Assembly: GCF_011046975.1 (NCBI RefSeq)
Contig: NZ_CP049253.1
Span: 186,001-250,000 of the forward strand
Direction of reading: 5' to 3'
DNA: 64,000 nt
Source of the DNA: Microbacterium amylolyticum
GTDB taxonomy: Bacteria > Actinomycetota > Actinomycetes > Actinomycetales > Microbacteriaceae
A program made the translations under genes and the position numbers. Shown one piece after another: positions 42,283-53,938 of this stretch. Under the pieces are notes generated by a model that saw only the letters and a list, made by a program, of their open reading frames with translations, was not told where the DNA came from and did no database searches. The stretch's first letter is position 1. Every line of letters starts with the position of its first letter.

Positions 42283-44124
42283 GTGCGATTCGTATGGGCG
42301 GTCGTGTCGTTCCTCGCCGCAGTGGCGTTGATCGGTGTTGGCGCCGTGCAGCTCATGTCGCTGAGCGGTCCCGAGACGGTAACGAACGAGATCCGGCCGG
42401 CTGATGCGGAGCTTCCGTACACCGTTATCGACGCCGCGGTGCTTACCGAGCACACCGACGCGGATCTGACGGTGAGCGCGGAAGCCGACGAGGACATCTC
42501 GTTGTCCTACGGGCGCACAGTTGACATCCTTGCCTGGCTGTCCGATGCGCGCTTCAACCACCTCACGCTGCTCGACGCAGAAGATGTGAACGAGGAGGAG
42601 GGCGAGTCGCGCGTTAACGTATCCGCGGTGGAGCCCACCGAGACGTGGGACGGTGAGCGCACGACGGTCGATCCTCGCGGCTCAGACCTGTGGAGCGATG
42701 AAGAAACGGCCGAAGGCACGATCCAGCCGCGAACAGACCTCCCGGAGGGGATGAGCGTTCTCGTTGCGACGGATGGAGAAGGTCCCGCGTTCTCCCTGAT
42801 CACGACGACGCACCAGCACGAGGTCACGAAGCCGTGGGCAGGACCCCTCATTGCACTGGGCGGACTGGCCCTCATCGTCGGGCTCGGCTTCTGGATTGGC
42901 GGTTTTGTGAACTTGCGTCGTCGGCGCGGCCCCCGCCGCAAGGGACCGAAACTCCCCGCCACGGAGGCGCTCAGCGTGAGAGCGAACGACACGGCTGCGC
43001 AGGCAGACAAGAGCGCGGGTCGTTCGTCGCGATCTCGTCGGCGTTTTGTCGTCGCGATTCCCGCGATCGCCCTCACGGGCGCGCTCCTGGCGGGATGCAC
43101 GCCAAACGCGTGGCCAGATATGGCTCAGGACCCTTCGCCCGAGCCAACAGAGCAGTTGGAAGCGGGCATCGTAGAAGATGTGGTTCCGGCCCTGACCGAC
43201 CCCCAGGCAGAACGAATCGTTGCGGACATTCGCGCCACGCTTGATTCTGCCGACGCGGAGAACGATGTGAGCCTGGCTGCGTCTCGCATGACAGCTGACG
43301 CGCTGGCCATGCGAACGGTGACATACGAACTGCGTCGTGATGTCGAGGACTACGAAGAGACACCGGTATCGATTCCGGACGAGCCCGTGTCGATTGTGCT
43401 TCCGCAGGCAAACGATGGATGGCCCCGCACAGCTCTTGTCGTTGTGAGCGATGAAGAATCATCGGTTCCGACCGTTCTGACGATTACGCAGGCCTCGCCG
43501 TGGGATACCTACAAGGTCACATACCTCGCGCGCATTGGCCCCGATGTCGAGTTCCCGGCATTGGCTCCACGGTGGATGGGCGGCGCGCTCGTTCCGCCCG
43601 ACTCGTCGTTCCTCGAGGTTGCTCCTCAGGACCTCGCAGCTGCGTACGCAGACGTGATGGGCTCCGGTGAGGAGAGTGAGTTCGCGGAGCTTTTTGATCT
43701 GGACAGCGACTTCTTCCTGCCCCGTCTTCAGGAGCGCCGCGATGAGGTTCACCGCGAGCTGTTCGAGCCGGAAGACGGCGAATCAGCGGAAGGAACAGCG
43801 GAGCTCACCTTCGACCAACGAGCCGTATCCACGGATCCCGTCTCGCTTGCAACGTTCGACAGCGGCGCGATCGTCGCTGTCGCCGTTGGAGATTCCGAAA
43901 CCGTTCGCGCGATTCATGAGGACGCCGAGATTATGATCCCGCGCGCCGAGACACAGCACTTCGTCGGTGTCGAGAGCACGGAAATCGGCGTGACGACCAG
44001 CTACACGAATGAGTTGTTCTTCTTCGTTCCTGCTGGGGGTTCCGAGGAGAAGATTCGCCTTCTCGGGTACTCCCAGTCGCTGGCCGGTGCCGCGCTTCTC
44101 GAAGAGCCAGACGACTCGGAATGA
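42283..44124 (+). CDS. Large membrane-anchored protein with internal lipobox-like segment, function unknown
   Basis: No family recognised. A membrane helix at residues 1-22, an acidic extracytoplasmic part (about 23-180), a second helix LIALGGLALIVGLGFWIGGF, a very basic stretch (RRRRGPRRKGPK), then a third hydrophobic segment ending ALLAGCTPNAW that looks exactly like a lipoprotein signal peptide, and about 340 acidic residues. It looks like a membrane protein fused to a lipoprotein. I chose the GTG at 42283 because AAGGAGAG stands six bases upstream; that motif lies inside a longer reading from ATG 42265. Confidence 0.75.
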   Translation: MRFVWAVVSFLAAVALIGVGAVQLMSLSGPETVTNEIRPADAELPYTVIDAAVLTEHTDADLTVSAEADEDISLSYGRTVDILAWLSDARFNHLTLLDAEDVNEEEGESRVNVSAVEPTETWDGERTTVDPRGSDLWSDEETAEGTIQPRTDLPEGMSVLVATDGEGPAFSLITTTHQHEVTKPWAGPLIALGGLALIVGLGFWIGGFVNLRRRRGPRRKGPKLPATEALSVRANDTAAQADKSAGRSSRSRRRFVVAIPAIALTGALLAGCTPNAWPDMAQDPSPEPTEQLEAGIVEDVVPALTDPQAERIVADIRATLDSADAENDVSLAASRMTADALAMRTVTYELRRDVEDYEETPVSIPDEPVSIVLPQANDGWPRTALVVVSDEESSVPTVLTITQASPWDTYKVTYLARIGPDVEFPALAPRWMGGALVPPDSSFLEVAPQDLAAAYADVMGSGEESEFAELFDLDSDFFLPRLQERRDEVHRELFEPEDGESAEGTAELTFDQRAVSTDPVSLATFDSGAIVAVAVGDSETVRAIHEDAEIMIPRAETQHFVGVESTEIGVTTSYTNELFFFVPAGGSEEKIRLLGYSQSLAGAALLEEPDDSE

Positions 44125-44188
44125 CGCCGTCTGGGCGAACCCGCGAGAGAATGGACTGATTCCCATCCGCGACCACGAAAGGTGATCG

Positions 44189-45148
44189 ATGTCTGACGCC
44201 TCTCTCGGCTCCGCTCTCCGCGGCGCTGTTGATCTATCCTCCCTTCGCAACCGACCGCAGACGCAGGCGCCAGGTGCTGCGCGTCCCGGCCAGGCTGTTA
44301 CGCCCGGGCCGGCCGGCGCTCAGGGAGCCGATGTGGTCATGGCCGTTGGTGACGACAGCTTCGGTCAGGTGATGGAGCTGTCCGTACGCGTGCCGGTCGT
44401 TGTGCAGCTGTGGGCGCCGCAGGTCCCGGAGACGGTCGAACAGGGGGCTCTTCTCGAGAAGGTTGCGCGCTCGATGAACGGCCGGATCGCGCTGGCCCGC
44501 GTCGACGCCACGCGCGCTCCGCAGGTCGCTCAGATGTTCCAGCAGAACGGGTGGCCCATGACAATCGGTGTCATCGGTCAGCGTCCTGTTCCCGTTCCGG
44601 ATCAGCAATACTCTGAGGAACAGCTCGTCGAGTTGTTCGGCCAGATCCTGCAGCTCGGCCAGCAGGCCGGCATCACGGGAACTCTGGACGTTGCTGCGGG
44701 CGATGATGAGCAGGCTGCCCCGGAAGAACCTGCGTTGTCGCCCCTCCAGCAGGAGGCTTACGACGCGATCGAACGAGGCGACTACGACGCGGCGATCGCA
44801 GCCTACGAAAAGGGCCTCAAGGAAAATCCGCGCGATGACGAGGCGAAGGCCGGTCTCGCGCAGGTGCACCTGCTCAAGCGCACGACGGGAGCCGATCTCG
44901 CCGCGGTTCGCCAGGCCGCGGCGGACGGACCGGACAACGTCGACGCCCAGCTGGCGGTTGCTGATCTCGATGTGATCGGTGGGCATGTCGACGACGCATT
45001 CGACCGGTTGCTGGACCTTTTCAGTCGTGTTTTCGGTGATGAGCGCGCTGTTGTGAAAGACCGCCTGGTGGAGCTGTTCGGCGTCGTCGGAACTACTGAC
45101 CCGCGCGTTGTTTCTGCGCGGGCGCGCCTGACCAGCCTGCTCTTCTGA
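44189..45148 (+). CDS. Thioredoxin-like/TPR protein, CnoX (YbbN)-like, without CxxC
   Basis: The 319-residue protein has a Pro/Gly/Ala-rich N-terminus, a thioredoxin fold (about 45-165; VPVVVQLWAPQVPETVEQG, NGWPMTIGVIGQRPV) and a C-terminal tetratricopeptide region (about 180-319; YDAAIAAYEKGLKENPRDDEAKAGLAQ). The position of the WCGPC active site is occupied by APQVP, so it cannot do thiol exchange there. YbbN/CnoX proteins are holdases that hand clients to chaperonins. AAAGG precedes the ATG. Confidence 0.85.
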   Translation: MSDASLGSALRGAVDLSSLRNRPQTQAPGAARPGQAVTPGPAGAQGADVVMAVGDDSFGQVMELSVRVPVVVQLWAPQVPETVEQGALLEKVARSMNGRIALARVDATRAPQVAQMFQQNGWPMTIGVIGQRPVPVPDQQYSEEQLVELFGQILQLGQQAGITGTLDVAAGDDEQAAPEEPALSPLQQEAYDAIERGDYDAAIAAYEKGLKENPRDDEAKAGLAQVHLLKRTTGADLAAVRQAAADGPDNVDAQLAVADLDVIGGHVDDAFDRLLDLFSRVFGDERAVVKDRLVELFGVVGTTDPRVVSARARLTSLLF

Positions 45149-45155
45149 CGCGGGT

Positions 45156-46331
45156 ATGAGCGTCTACCTCGATCACGGCGCGACGACTCCTCTGCGCGCA
45201 CAGGCTCGTATGGCGTGGCTGGAGGCTCAGGTAGCCGCCAACCCGTCATCGGTGCACGCCGATGGTCAGCGTGCCCGCCGGCTCCTGGAGGACGCACGTG
45301 ATCGAGTCGCGGCGGTTGCGGAGTGCGACCCGATTGAAGTGGTGTTCACGTCCGGAGGCACCGAGTCCATCAACCTGGCGGTGAAGGGGCTGTGGTGGTC
45401 ACGGACAGACGATCGCCGTGCAATCGCGCTCCCCGACGGAGAACATCACGCGACGATGGAATCCGTTGATTGGCTCGCAGAACGCGAGGGCGCGCGTATC
45501 GCGCCCGTCCCGATCGACATGGACGCCCGAATCGATCCGGACGCCGTCGCGACGGTGCTGGCGGCAGGAGACACGGCGTTTCTCACCGCGCTTGTGGCGA
45601 ACAACGAGGTGGGAACGGTCAACGATGTCGAGCGGATCGCCGAGGTCGCCGCGGCAGGCAACGTACCCCTGCATCTGGATGCCGTTTCCGCGGCCGGGCA
45701 CGTTCCCCTCGCCTTCCGTTCGTGGCGTGGATCAGCAGAGGGACACTCCGGGCTTGTCGCGCTCAGCGTGAGCGGCCACAAGCTGGGGGCGCCGGTTGGT
45801 ACGGGGGCGCTTGTTGTTTCCCGATACGCGCGCCTCGCTGCCCTCCAACACGGGGGAGGGCAACAACGCGGACTGCGCGCGGGAACACAGGACGTCGCGG
45901 GAGCAACGGCCCTCGCGGTGGCCCTGGAGTGCGCGGAGGCCGAGCGGCAGGATCTCGCGCGGCGTCATGCCGCGCTCCGGGCGCGGCTGCTGAAGCGGTT
46001 GGCGGCGGAGCCGGGTATTCGTCTTCTCGGCGATCCGGAACGACGGGTTCACGCGAACGTTCACCTGCATCTTGCGGGCGCGCAGGGCGAATCCGTTCTG
46101 TATCTGCTGGATCTTGCGGGGGTCAGTGCGTCAACAGGATCAGCATGCCAGGCGGGCGTTACCGAGGCCTCGCATGTTGTCCGGGCGATGGGACTCGGCG
46201 ATGAAGCCTCGCGGCAAGTGCTGCGCCTCACGATGGGCTCGGATACCACCGAGAGCGACATCGATACGGCCGCCGGGGCGATCCTCGAGGCGTACCGTCG
46301 CGTCGGGCCTGCGTCCAGATCGCGCGTTTAG
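45156..46331 (+). CDS. Cysteine desulfurase, IscS/NifS type
   Basis: The 391-residue PLP enzyme starts YLDHGATTPL and has NPSSVHADGQRARR, VFTSGGTESINLAV, the PLP lysine in SVSGHKLGAPVGTGALVV and the active-site cysteine in STGSACQAG. It strips sulfur from cysteine. It lies 9 bp before mnmA, so it most likely feeds sulfur to tRNA 2-thiouridine formation, and possibly also to iron-sulfur clusters. Confidence 0.92.
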   Translation: MSVYLDHGATTPLRAQARMAWLEAQVAANPSSVHADGQRARRLLEDARDRVAAVAECDPIEVVFTSGGTESINLAVKGLWWSRTDDRRAIALPDGEHHATMESVDWLAEREGARIAPVPIDMDARIDPDAVATVLAAGDTAFLTALVANNEVGTVNDVERIAEVAAAGNVPLHLDAVSAAGHVPLAFRSWRGSAEGHSGLVALSVSGHKLGAPVGTGALVVSRYARLAALQHGGGQQRGLRAGTQDVAGATALAVALECAEAERQDLARRHAALRARLLKRLAAEPGIRLLGDPERRVHANVHLHLAGAQGESVLYLLDLAGVSASTGSACQAGVTEASHVVRAMGLGDEASRQVLRLTMGSDTTESDIDTAAGAILEAYRRVGPASRSRV

Positions 46332-46334
46332 GCT
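46329..46334 (+). promoter_or_regulatory. mnmA -10 box TAGGCT, leaderless-type
   Basis: TAGGCT overlaps the desulfurase stop codon and ends six bases before the mnmA ATG, with the same box and spacing as moaA. A promoter inside the operon is likely. Confidence 0.5.
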
Positions 46335-46340
46335 GGACTT

Positions 46341-47444
46341 ATGCGTGTTTTAGCGGCAATGAGTGGCGGAGTCGATTCGGCGGTCGCCGCTGCGCGAGCG
46401 GTGGACGCGGGGCACGAGGTGGTCGGAGTTCATCTTGCGCTGTCGCGGGCTGGCGGGACTCTGCGCACCGGGAGCCGCGGATGCTGCACAGTGGAAGACG
46501 CGATGGATGCCAGGCGTGTGTCCGACAAGATCGGCATTCCGTTCTACGTGTGGGATTTCTCCGAGCGTTTCCGTGACGATGTCATCGATGATTTCGTGAA
46601 TGAGTACCGGGCGGGACGCACGCCTAATCCCTGTATGCGGTGCAACGAGAAGATCAAGTTCGCGGCGCTCCTTGAGCGTGCGCTGGAGCTCGGTTTCGAC
46701 GCGGTCTGCACGGGACACTACGCAACGCTCGTTGAGGGCGAGCGCGGCCTTGAGCTGCACAGGTCGAGTGAACAGGCGAAGGACCAGTCGTATGTGCTGG
46801 GCGTTCTGACAGCTGATCAGCTCGCGCACACGTACTTCCCCCTCGGAGAGACACCGTCGAAAGACCTGGTTCGGGCGGAAGCCGCCGAGCGGGGGCTGAC
46901 CGTTGCCAAGAAGCCGGACAGCTACGACATCTGCTTCATTCCCGACGGTGACACGCGCGGCTACCTCGCTGAGAAGATGGGCGCCGAGCCCGGTGCGATC
47001 GTCGATCGTTCGGGAGAGGTCGTCGGTTCCCACGACGGTGCTCACGCCTTCACGGTCGGGCAACGACGTGGTCTGAAGCTGGGCGTTCCGGCGCCGGATG
47101 GAAAGCCACGATTCGTGCTTGAGGTCCGACCCGTGAATAACGAGGTCGTTGTCGGGCCGAAAGAAGCGCTGGCGGTCTCCCTGATCGCGGGCGGACGATT
47201 CTCCTGGGCAGGAGCTGCGCCCGAAAGCCCCGATGAGGAGTTCCGTTGCGAGGTGCAGATCCGCGCCCACGCTGACCCTGTTCCCGCACGCTGCATCGTG
47301 GCGGATAACGAGATGATCGTGACGCCGGATGAGCCGCTGGAAGGCGTCGCAACCGGGCAGACCGCCGTCATTTACATTGGAACTCGCGTTCTCGGACAGT
47401 GCACGATCGATCGTACGGAGAGTGCGGTTCCCGCGACGGCATGA
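46341..47444 (+). CDS. mnmA: tRNA-specific 2-thiouridylase MnmA
   Basis: The 367-residue enzyme thiolates U34 of Lys, Glu and Gln tRNAs. The PP-loop is [11 protein letters not shown] at residues 5-15. The catalytic cysteines are in [12 protein letters not shown] and [11 protein letters not shown]. Later blocks are [15 protein letters not shown] and the C-terminal beta-barrel with VVGPKEAL. Normal length. It is paired with the cysteine desulfurase upstream. Confidence 0.96.
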   Translation: MRVLAAMSGGVDSAVAAARAVDAGHEVVGVHLALSRAGGTLRTGSRGCCTVEDAMDARRVSDKIGIPFYVWDFSERFRDDVIDDFVNEYRAGRTPNPCMRCNEKIKFAALLERALELGFDAVCTGHYATLVEGERGLELHRSSEQAKDQSYVLGVLTADQLAHTYFPLGETPSKDLVRAEAAERGLTVAKKPDSYDICFIPDGDTRGYLAEKMGAEPGAIVDRSGEVVGSHDGAHAFTVGQRRGLKLGVPAPDGKPRFVLEVRPVNNEVVVGPKEALAVSLIAGGRFSWAGAAPESPDEEFRCEVQIRAHADPVPARCIVADNEMIVTPDEPLEGVATGQTAVIYIGTRVLGQCTIDRTESAVPATA

Positions 47445-47451
47445 CGGGTGA

Positions 47452-49899
<2,448 letters not shown>

Positions 49900-49915
49900 C
49901 GTTGAACGCTGCGGC

Positions 49916-49972
49916 TTGCGTACCTGGAAAAAACCTGTGTAGCGTGATGAGGTCCCGCGGGAATGCCGCGGG
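49916..49972 (+). promoter_or_regulatory. putP promoter and leader hairpin
   Basis: TTGCGT (49916-49921), 18 bp, TAGCGT (49940-49945) forms one of the few -35/-10 pairs in the window. The leader of about 115 nt begins with CCCGCGG-GAATG-CCGCGGG (49954-49972), a perfect seven-pair hairpin that could also end ligA transcription. Confidence 0.5.
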
Positions 49973-50067
49973 CCAGACCACATGCCCCATGGTGGCGGAC
50001 GTCGACTTCGGTCGATGGCGCCGAATTGGCGCTCGTTGCCCGCCGGGGCGGAGGACCATACCTAAAG

Positions 50068-51591
50068 ATGTCGCCACAAACTTATTTCATCATCGCACTC
50101 GTTGCGTATTTCGTGGCCATGATCGGAATCGGCGTTTACGCGACGCTGAAGACGAAGAACCACGAGGACTACATGCTCGGCGGGCGTCGCCTGCCGCCCG
50201 CCGTGGCCGCCCTGAGTGCCGGCGCGTCGGACATGTCCGGCTGGCTCGTGATGGGCCTGCCCGGTGCTCTCTACGCCACGGGCCTGATCGAGGCATGGAT
50301 CGCGATCGGTCTCACGATCGGCGCCTACCTCAACTGGAAGCTCGTCGCCCCGCGCCTGCGTGCCTACTCCGAAGTGTCGAAGAACTCCATCACCGTTCCG
50401 AGCTTCCTCGAGAACCGCACGCGCGACAACTCCCACGTCCTCCGCATCGTCGCGGGCGTCGTCATCCTGGTGTTCTTCACGCTGTACGTCTCGAGCGGAA
50501 TGGTCGCCGGAGGCAAGTACTTCGAGAGCGCGTTTAACGGTGACTACCTCACCGGAATGTTGTTGGTCGGTGGCGTCACGCTGCTGTACACGCTCTTCGG
50601 CGGATTCCTCGGTGCGACCTACACCGACTTCGTGCAGGGCCTCATGATTTTCGCGGCGCTACTGATCGTGCCCGTTCTGGCGATCATCTCGATCGGCGAT
50701 CTGGCTCTGGTCGCCGAGGGCATCACCACGGTTGGCGCCGGAAACCTCGACTGGTTCGGCGGCGGACTGACGGCTGTCACAATTCTGGGCATTATCTCCT
50801 CGCTCGCGTGGGGACTGGGATACTTCGGTCAGCCGCACATCATCGTCCGCTTTATGGCACTGCGCAGTGCTCGCGACGCAAAGGTGGCCCGCCGCATTGG
50901 GATGGGCTGGATGATCCTCTCGCTCCTCGGCGGTGTGTGCACGGGTCTGATCGGTATCGCCTGGTTCCACATCAAGGGGATCGACCTTCCCGACGCCGAA
51001 ACAGTGGTTCTCGTGCTCGCGCAGAACCTCATGCACCCCCTGATCGCCGGCCTCGTGCTTGCGGCGGTGCTTGCGGCGATCATGTCGACGATTTCGAGCC
51101 AGCTCATCGTGTCGTCGTCCGCTCTCATCGAGGACGTCGCGCGCCTCGTGTTCAAGCAGCGCATCAAGGAGTCGGTGCTGGTGTGGCTCGGCCGTGCCGC
51201 CGTGCTCCTGACAGCGGGCATCGCGATTCTGATCGCGCTGGACTCGGACGCGACCGTTCTGGAGCTCGTCGGATTCGCGTGGGCCGGATTCGGCGCCGCG
51301 TTCGGACCGCTTGTGATCCTCGCGCTGTTCTGGCGCAAGCTGACGAACATCGGTGCCATCGTTGGCCTGATCGCAGGCGCTGCGACAGCGTGGATCTGGG
51401 GCAAGATGCTCTCTGGCGGAATCTTCGATCTCTACGAGATCGTTCCCGGGTTCCTCATCAACCTGTTGCTTGCGGTTGTTGTGAGCTTGGCGACATACAA
51501 GCCCGACACGCAGGATGACCAGGACATCCAGAAGGAGTTCACCGACACGGGTTCGATCGTGATCGAGGCTCTTCAGAAGAAGACGAGCTAA
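50068..51591 (+). CDS. putP: Sodium/proline symporter PutP (SSS family)
   Basis: The 507-residue transporter has about 13 membrane helices. The SSS-family motif GGRRLPPAVAALSAGASDMSGW and the signature around GLGYFGQPHIIVRFMALRS are typical of sodium/proline symporters. The ATG at 50068 (MSPQTYFII) begins at the first helix; an earlier start at 49963 would add 35 unconserved residues. Osmoprotection or proline use are both plausible. A strong terminator follows. Confidence 0.9.
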   Translation: MSPQTYFIIALVAYFVAMIGIGVYATLKTKNHEDYMLGGRRLPPAVAALSAGASDMSGWLVMGLPGALYATGLIEAWIAIGLTIGAYLNWKLVAPRLRAYSEVSKNSITVPSFLENRTRDNSHVLRIVAGVVILVFFTLYVSSGMVAGGKYFESAFNGDYLTGMLLVGGVTLLYTLFGGFLGATYTDFVQGLMIFAALLIVPVLAIISIGDLALVAEGITTVGAGNLDWFGGGLTAVTILGIISSLAWGLGYFGQPHIIVRFMALRSARDAKVARRIGMGWMILSLLGGVCTGLIGIAWFHIKGIDLPDAETVVLVLAQNLMHPLIAGLVLAAVLAAIMSTISSQLIVSSSALIEDVARLVFKQRIKESVLVWLGRAAVLLTAGIAILIALDSDATVLELVGFAWAGFGAAFGPLVILALFWRKLTNIGAIVGLIAGAATAWIWGKMLSGGIFDLYEIVPGFLINLLLAVVVSLATYKPDTQDDQDIQKEFTDTGSIVIEALQKKTS

Positions 51592-51610
51592 CACAGCTCC
51601 CGCAGTAAAT

Positions 51611-51647
51611 GAGCCGCCCCCGACCGGGTTCCGGTCGGGGGCGGCTC
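51611..51647 (+). terminator. putP terminator hairpin
   Basis: GAGCCGCCCCCGACC (51611-51625) and GGTCGGGGGCGGCTC (51633-51647) pair perfectly over 15 bases with the loop GGGTTCC, 19 bp after the putP stop. Confidence 0.8.
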
Positions 51648-51703
51648 TGTCATCGGGCATGGTGAGCGTAGATGACGCGGTCGGGTGCTCATGACCCGCT
51701 CCG

Positions 51704-51709
51704 TAGACT
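51704..51709 (+). promoter_or_regulatory. -10 box TAGACT of the acyl-CoA ligase gene, leaderless-type
   Basis: TAGACT ends six bases before the GTG at 51716 and no ribosome site intervenes, so the transcript probably starts at the GTG. Confidence 0.5.
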
Positions 51710-51715
51710 GGGCAC

Positions 51716-53428
51716 GTGACAACTGAGAACGACGGCTTCGTGTTTGCCCCGCCCCGCCCCTGGGTGTCCTCCTACGCTGACGGCGTTCCCCACGACCTCG
51801 CACCGATTTCCGGGTCGCTGATGGATTTGGTCGCGGATTCTGCTGCGGAGCATCCTGACGCCCCCGCGCTGGAGTTCTTCGGACGCGTGACGACCTACGC
51901 GGAACTGATCGATGCGATCGAACGAGCGGCGAACGGCCTTCGTCAGCGTGGTGTGAAGAAGGGGGACACCGTTGCCATCGTCCTTCCGAACTGCTCGCAG
52001 CACATCATCGCGTTCTACGCGGTTTTGCGGCTCGGTGCGATCGTCGTTGAACACAACCCGCTCTATACCCCGCGGGAGCTCCGAAAGCAGTTCGAGGACC
52101 ACGGTGCGCGGCATGCGATCGTCTGGAGCAAGGTTGCCAGCACGATCCAAGACTTCCCGGATGATCTGGTCGTTGAGAATCTCATCGCTGTCGACGTGAC
52201 GAAGGGCATGCCTGCTGCAATGCAGGTGGCGCTGAAGCTTCCGTTTCGGAAACTCGTCGATCTGCGGGACCAGCTCACCGAGGACGTCGTTGGTGGAGTC
52301 TCGTGGGAAGCTGTTGTCTCGTCTGAGCCGTTGGGCTCGGACGTTGCCTCGCCCGACACCGATGACATCGCCGTGATCCAGTACACCAGCGGCACAACGG
52401 GTACCCCGAAGGGGGCGAGTCTGACGCACCGCAACCTGCTCGCGAACGCCATGCAGGCACGCGCCTGGATTCCGCAAGTGACGCGGGGGGAGGGAACGGT
52501 GTTCTACGCGGTTTTGCCGATGTTCCACGCGTATGGGCTGACGCTCTGTCTGACTTTCGCGATGTCGCAGGCAGCACGATTGGTGTTGTTCCCGAAGTTC
52601 GACCCCGACATGGTCCTGAAGGCGACGAAGAAGCGTCCGGCAACGGTGCTTCCCCTCGTGCCTCCCATCGCGGACCGGCTCATGCGCCGAGCCCAGGAGA
52701 AAGGGATGTCGATTGCCGGAACGGGGATCGGCGTGTCTGGCGCAATGGCATTGGACGATGCGCTCGTGACGCCGTGGGAGCAACTCACCGGCGGCATTCT
52801 CGTCGAGGGATACGGACTGTCCGAATGTTCACCGGTTCTCATGGTGAACCCCGTCTCCGACAAGCGCCGAGCCGGATCGATTGGCCTTCCCGTTCCGGGA
52901 ACGGAAGTTCGCGTGGTCGACCCTGAGGAGCCCACGCGCGATGTGGGCGTGGGGCAACCCGGTGAGCTTCTCGTGCGCGGGCCCCAGGTGTTTTCGGGGT
53001 ACTACGGTCGACCGGAAGAGACGGAGCAGGTGTTCGTCGACGGTTGGTTCCGCACGGGCGACGTTGTCGAAATGGACGATGAGGGCTTCTTCACGGTTGT
53101 TGATCGGATCAAGGAACTCATCATCACCGGTGGTTTCAATGTGGCGCCCACCGAGGTGGAAATGGCGCTCCGACAGCACCCCGCGATCGCGGACGCCGCC
53201 GTTGTTGGCCTGCCATCACCGGATGGGGAGGAAGTCGTTGCGGCTGTTGTTCTCGACGGGAGTCCCGCTTTCGACCCGGAGGAAGTGCGCGGGTTCGTCA
53301 AGCAGGTGCTGACGCCGTACAAGGCGCCGCGCAGGCTCTTCATTGTCGATGAGCTTCCGAAATCGATGATTGGCAAGGTGCTACGGCGTCAGGTGAAAGA
53401 GCAACTTCTCGCGCGCGACGCGTCGTGA
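51716..53428 (+). CDS. Long-chain fatty-acid-CoA ligase-like AMP-binding protein
   Basis: The 570-residue adenylate-forming enzyme has the phosphate loop IQYTSGTTGTPKGAS, VEGYGLSECSPV (A5 motif), GWFRTGDVVEMDDEGF and the C-terminal ELPKSMIGKVLRRQVKE with the catalytic lysine. It is FadD-like and activates carboxylic acids, most likely long- or medium-chain fatty acids, to acyl-CoA. The substrate is inferred from overall similarity. It starts with GTG at a leaderless-type promoter and converges on the MarR gene. Confidence 0.88.
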   Translation: MTTENDGFVFAPPRPWVSSYADGVPHDLAPISGSLMDLVADSAAEHPDAPALEFFGRVTTYAELIDAIERAANGLRQRGVKKGDTVAIVLPNCSQHIIAFYAVLRLGAIVVEHNPLYTPRELRKQFEDHGARHAIVWSKVASTIQDFPDDLVVENLIAVDVTKGMPAAMQVALKLPFRKLVDLRDQLTEDVVGGVSWEAVVSSEPLGSDVASPDTDDIAVIQYTSGTTGTPKGASLTHRNLLANAMQARAWIPQVTRGEGTVFYAVLPMFHAYGLTLCLTFAMSQAARLVLFPKFDPDMVLKATKKRPATVLPLVPPIADRLMRRAQEKGMSIAGTGIGVSGAMALDDALVTPWEQLTGGILVEGYGLSECSPVLMVNPVSDKRRAGSIGLPVPGTEVRVVDPEEPTRDVGVGQPGELLVRGPQVFSGYYGRPEETEQVFVDGWFRTGDVVEMDDEGFFTVVDRIKELIITGGFNVAPTEVEMALRQHPAIADAAVVGLPSPDGEEVVAAVVLDGSPAFDPEEVRGFVKQVLTPYKAPRRLFIVDELPKSMIGKVLRRQVKEQLLARDAS

Positions 53429-53457
53429 TAGTTCGATAGCACGGCCGCGTCAGGGCC

Positions 53458-53895
53458 TCAGGACTCCCCGAAGGAAAACGGCGCAAGCACGTCTCGGATT
53501 TCCGCCAGATCGGCAGGGGAGAGCCCCGTAGCCTTCATTACCTCGCCCGGCACGTCCAGCGCGCGGGTGCGCAGGGCGCGTCCCTCCTCTGTCAGCGTGA
53601 TGTCGAGGCGCCGTTCGTCCTCCGCGCGCCGCTCTCGGAGAACGAGTCCTTGTGCTTCGAGCCGCTTGACGAGCGGGGATGCCGTCGCGGGTTCGAGCGC
53701 GAGGGCCGTGGCGAGTTCGCTCAGGGACCGCGGCGACGCCTCCCAGAGCGCGAGCATCACCAAGTACTGCGGGTGGGTGAGGCCGAGTGGTTCGAGAATT
53801 GGCCGATACACCGTCACGATACGGCGGGCCGCTGTCACGATCGCGAAGCAGAGTTGATTGTCCAGTTTGAGGAGATCGTCTCTCGGGTCCGTCAC
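53458..53895 (-). CDS. OhrR-type MarR family regulator
   Basis: The 145-residue winged-helix protein begins LDNQLCFAIVTAARRIVTVYRP, which is the OhrR pattern with the peroxide-sensing Cys16, followed by LGLTHPQYLVMLALWE and the wing ERRAEDERRLDITLTEEG. OhrR repressors are inactivated when that cysteine is oxidised by organic hydroperoxides. No ohr peroxidase gene is nearby; the divergent gene encodes a 66-residue protein. The GTG start lies six bases after a TACACT -10 box, so it is probably leaderless. Confidence 0.87.
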   Translation of the reverse strand: MTDPRDDLLKLDNQLCFAIVTAARRIVTVYRPILEPLGLTHPQYLVMLALWEASPRSLSELATALALEPATASPLVKRLEAQGLVLRERRAEDERRLDITLTEEGRALRTRALDVPGEVMKATGLSPADLAEIRDVLAPFSFGES

Positions 53896-53901
53896 GCTGC
53901 C

Positions 53902-53907
53902 AGTGTA
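53902..53907 (-). promoter_or_regulatory. -10 box TACACT of the OhrR-type gene
   Basis: On the minus strand TACACT ends six bases before the GTG start. The same hexamer serves the divergent gene. Confidence 0.5.
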
Positions 53908-53921
53908 TCGCGCGCTGATAA

Positions 53922-53933
53922 TTAGTACACTAA
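53922..53933. promoter_or_regulatory. Palindromic operator TTAGT-AC-ACTAA, overlapping the small-protein promoter
   Basis: The five-base arms TTAGT and ACTAA are perfect inverted repeats around AC. The site overlaps the plus-strand -10 box TACACT (53926-53931), which ends seven bases before the ATG at 53939, and lies about 27 bp from the MarR start. It is the likely binding site of the OhrR-type repressor. Confidence 0.5.
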
Positions 53934-53938
53934 GGGTT

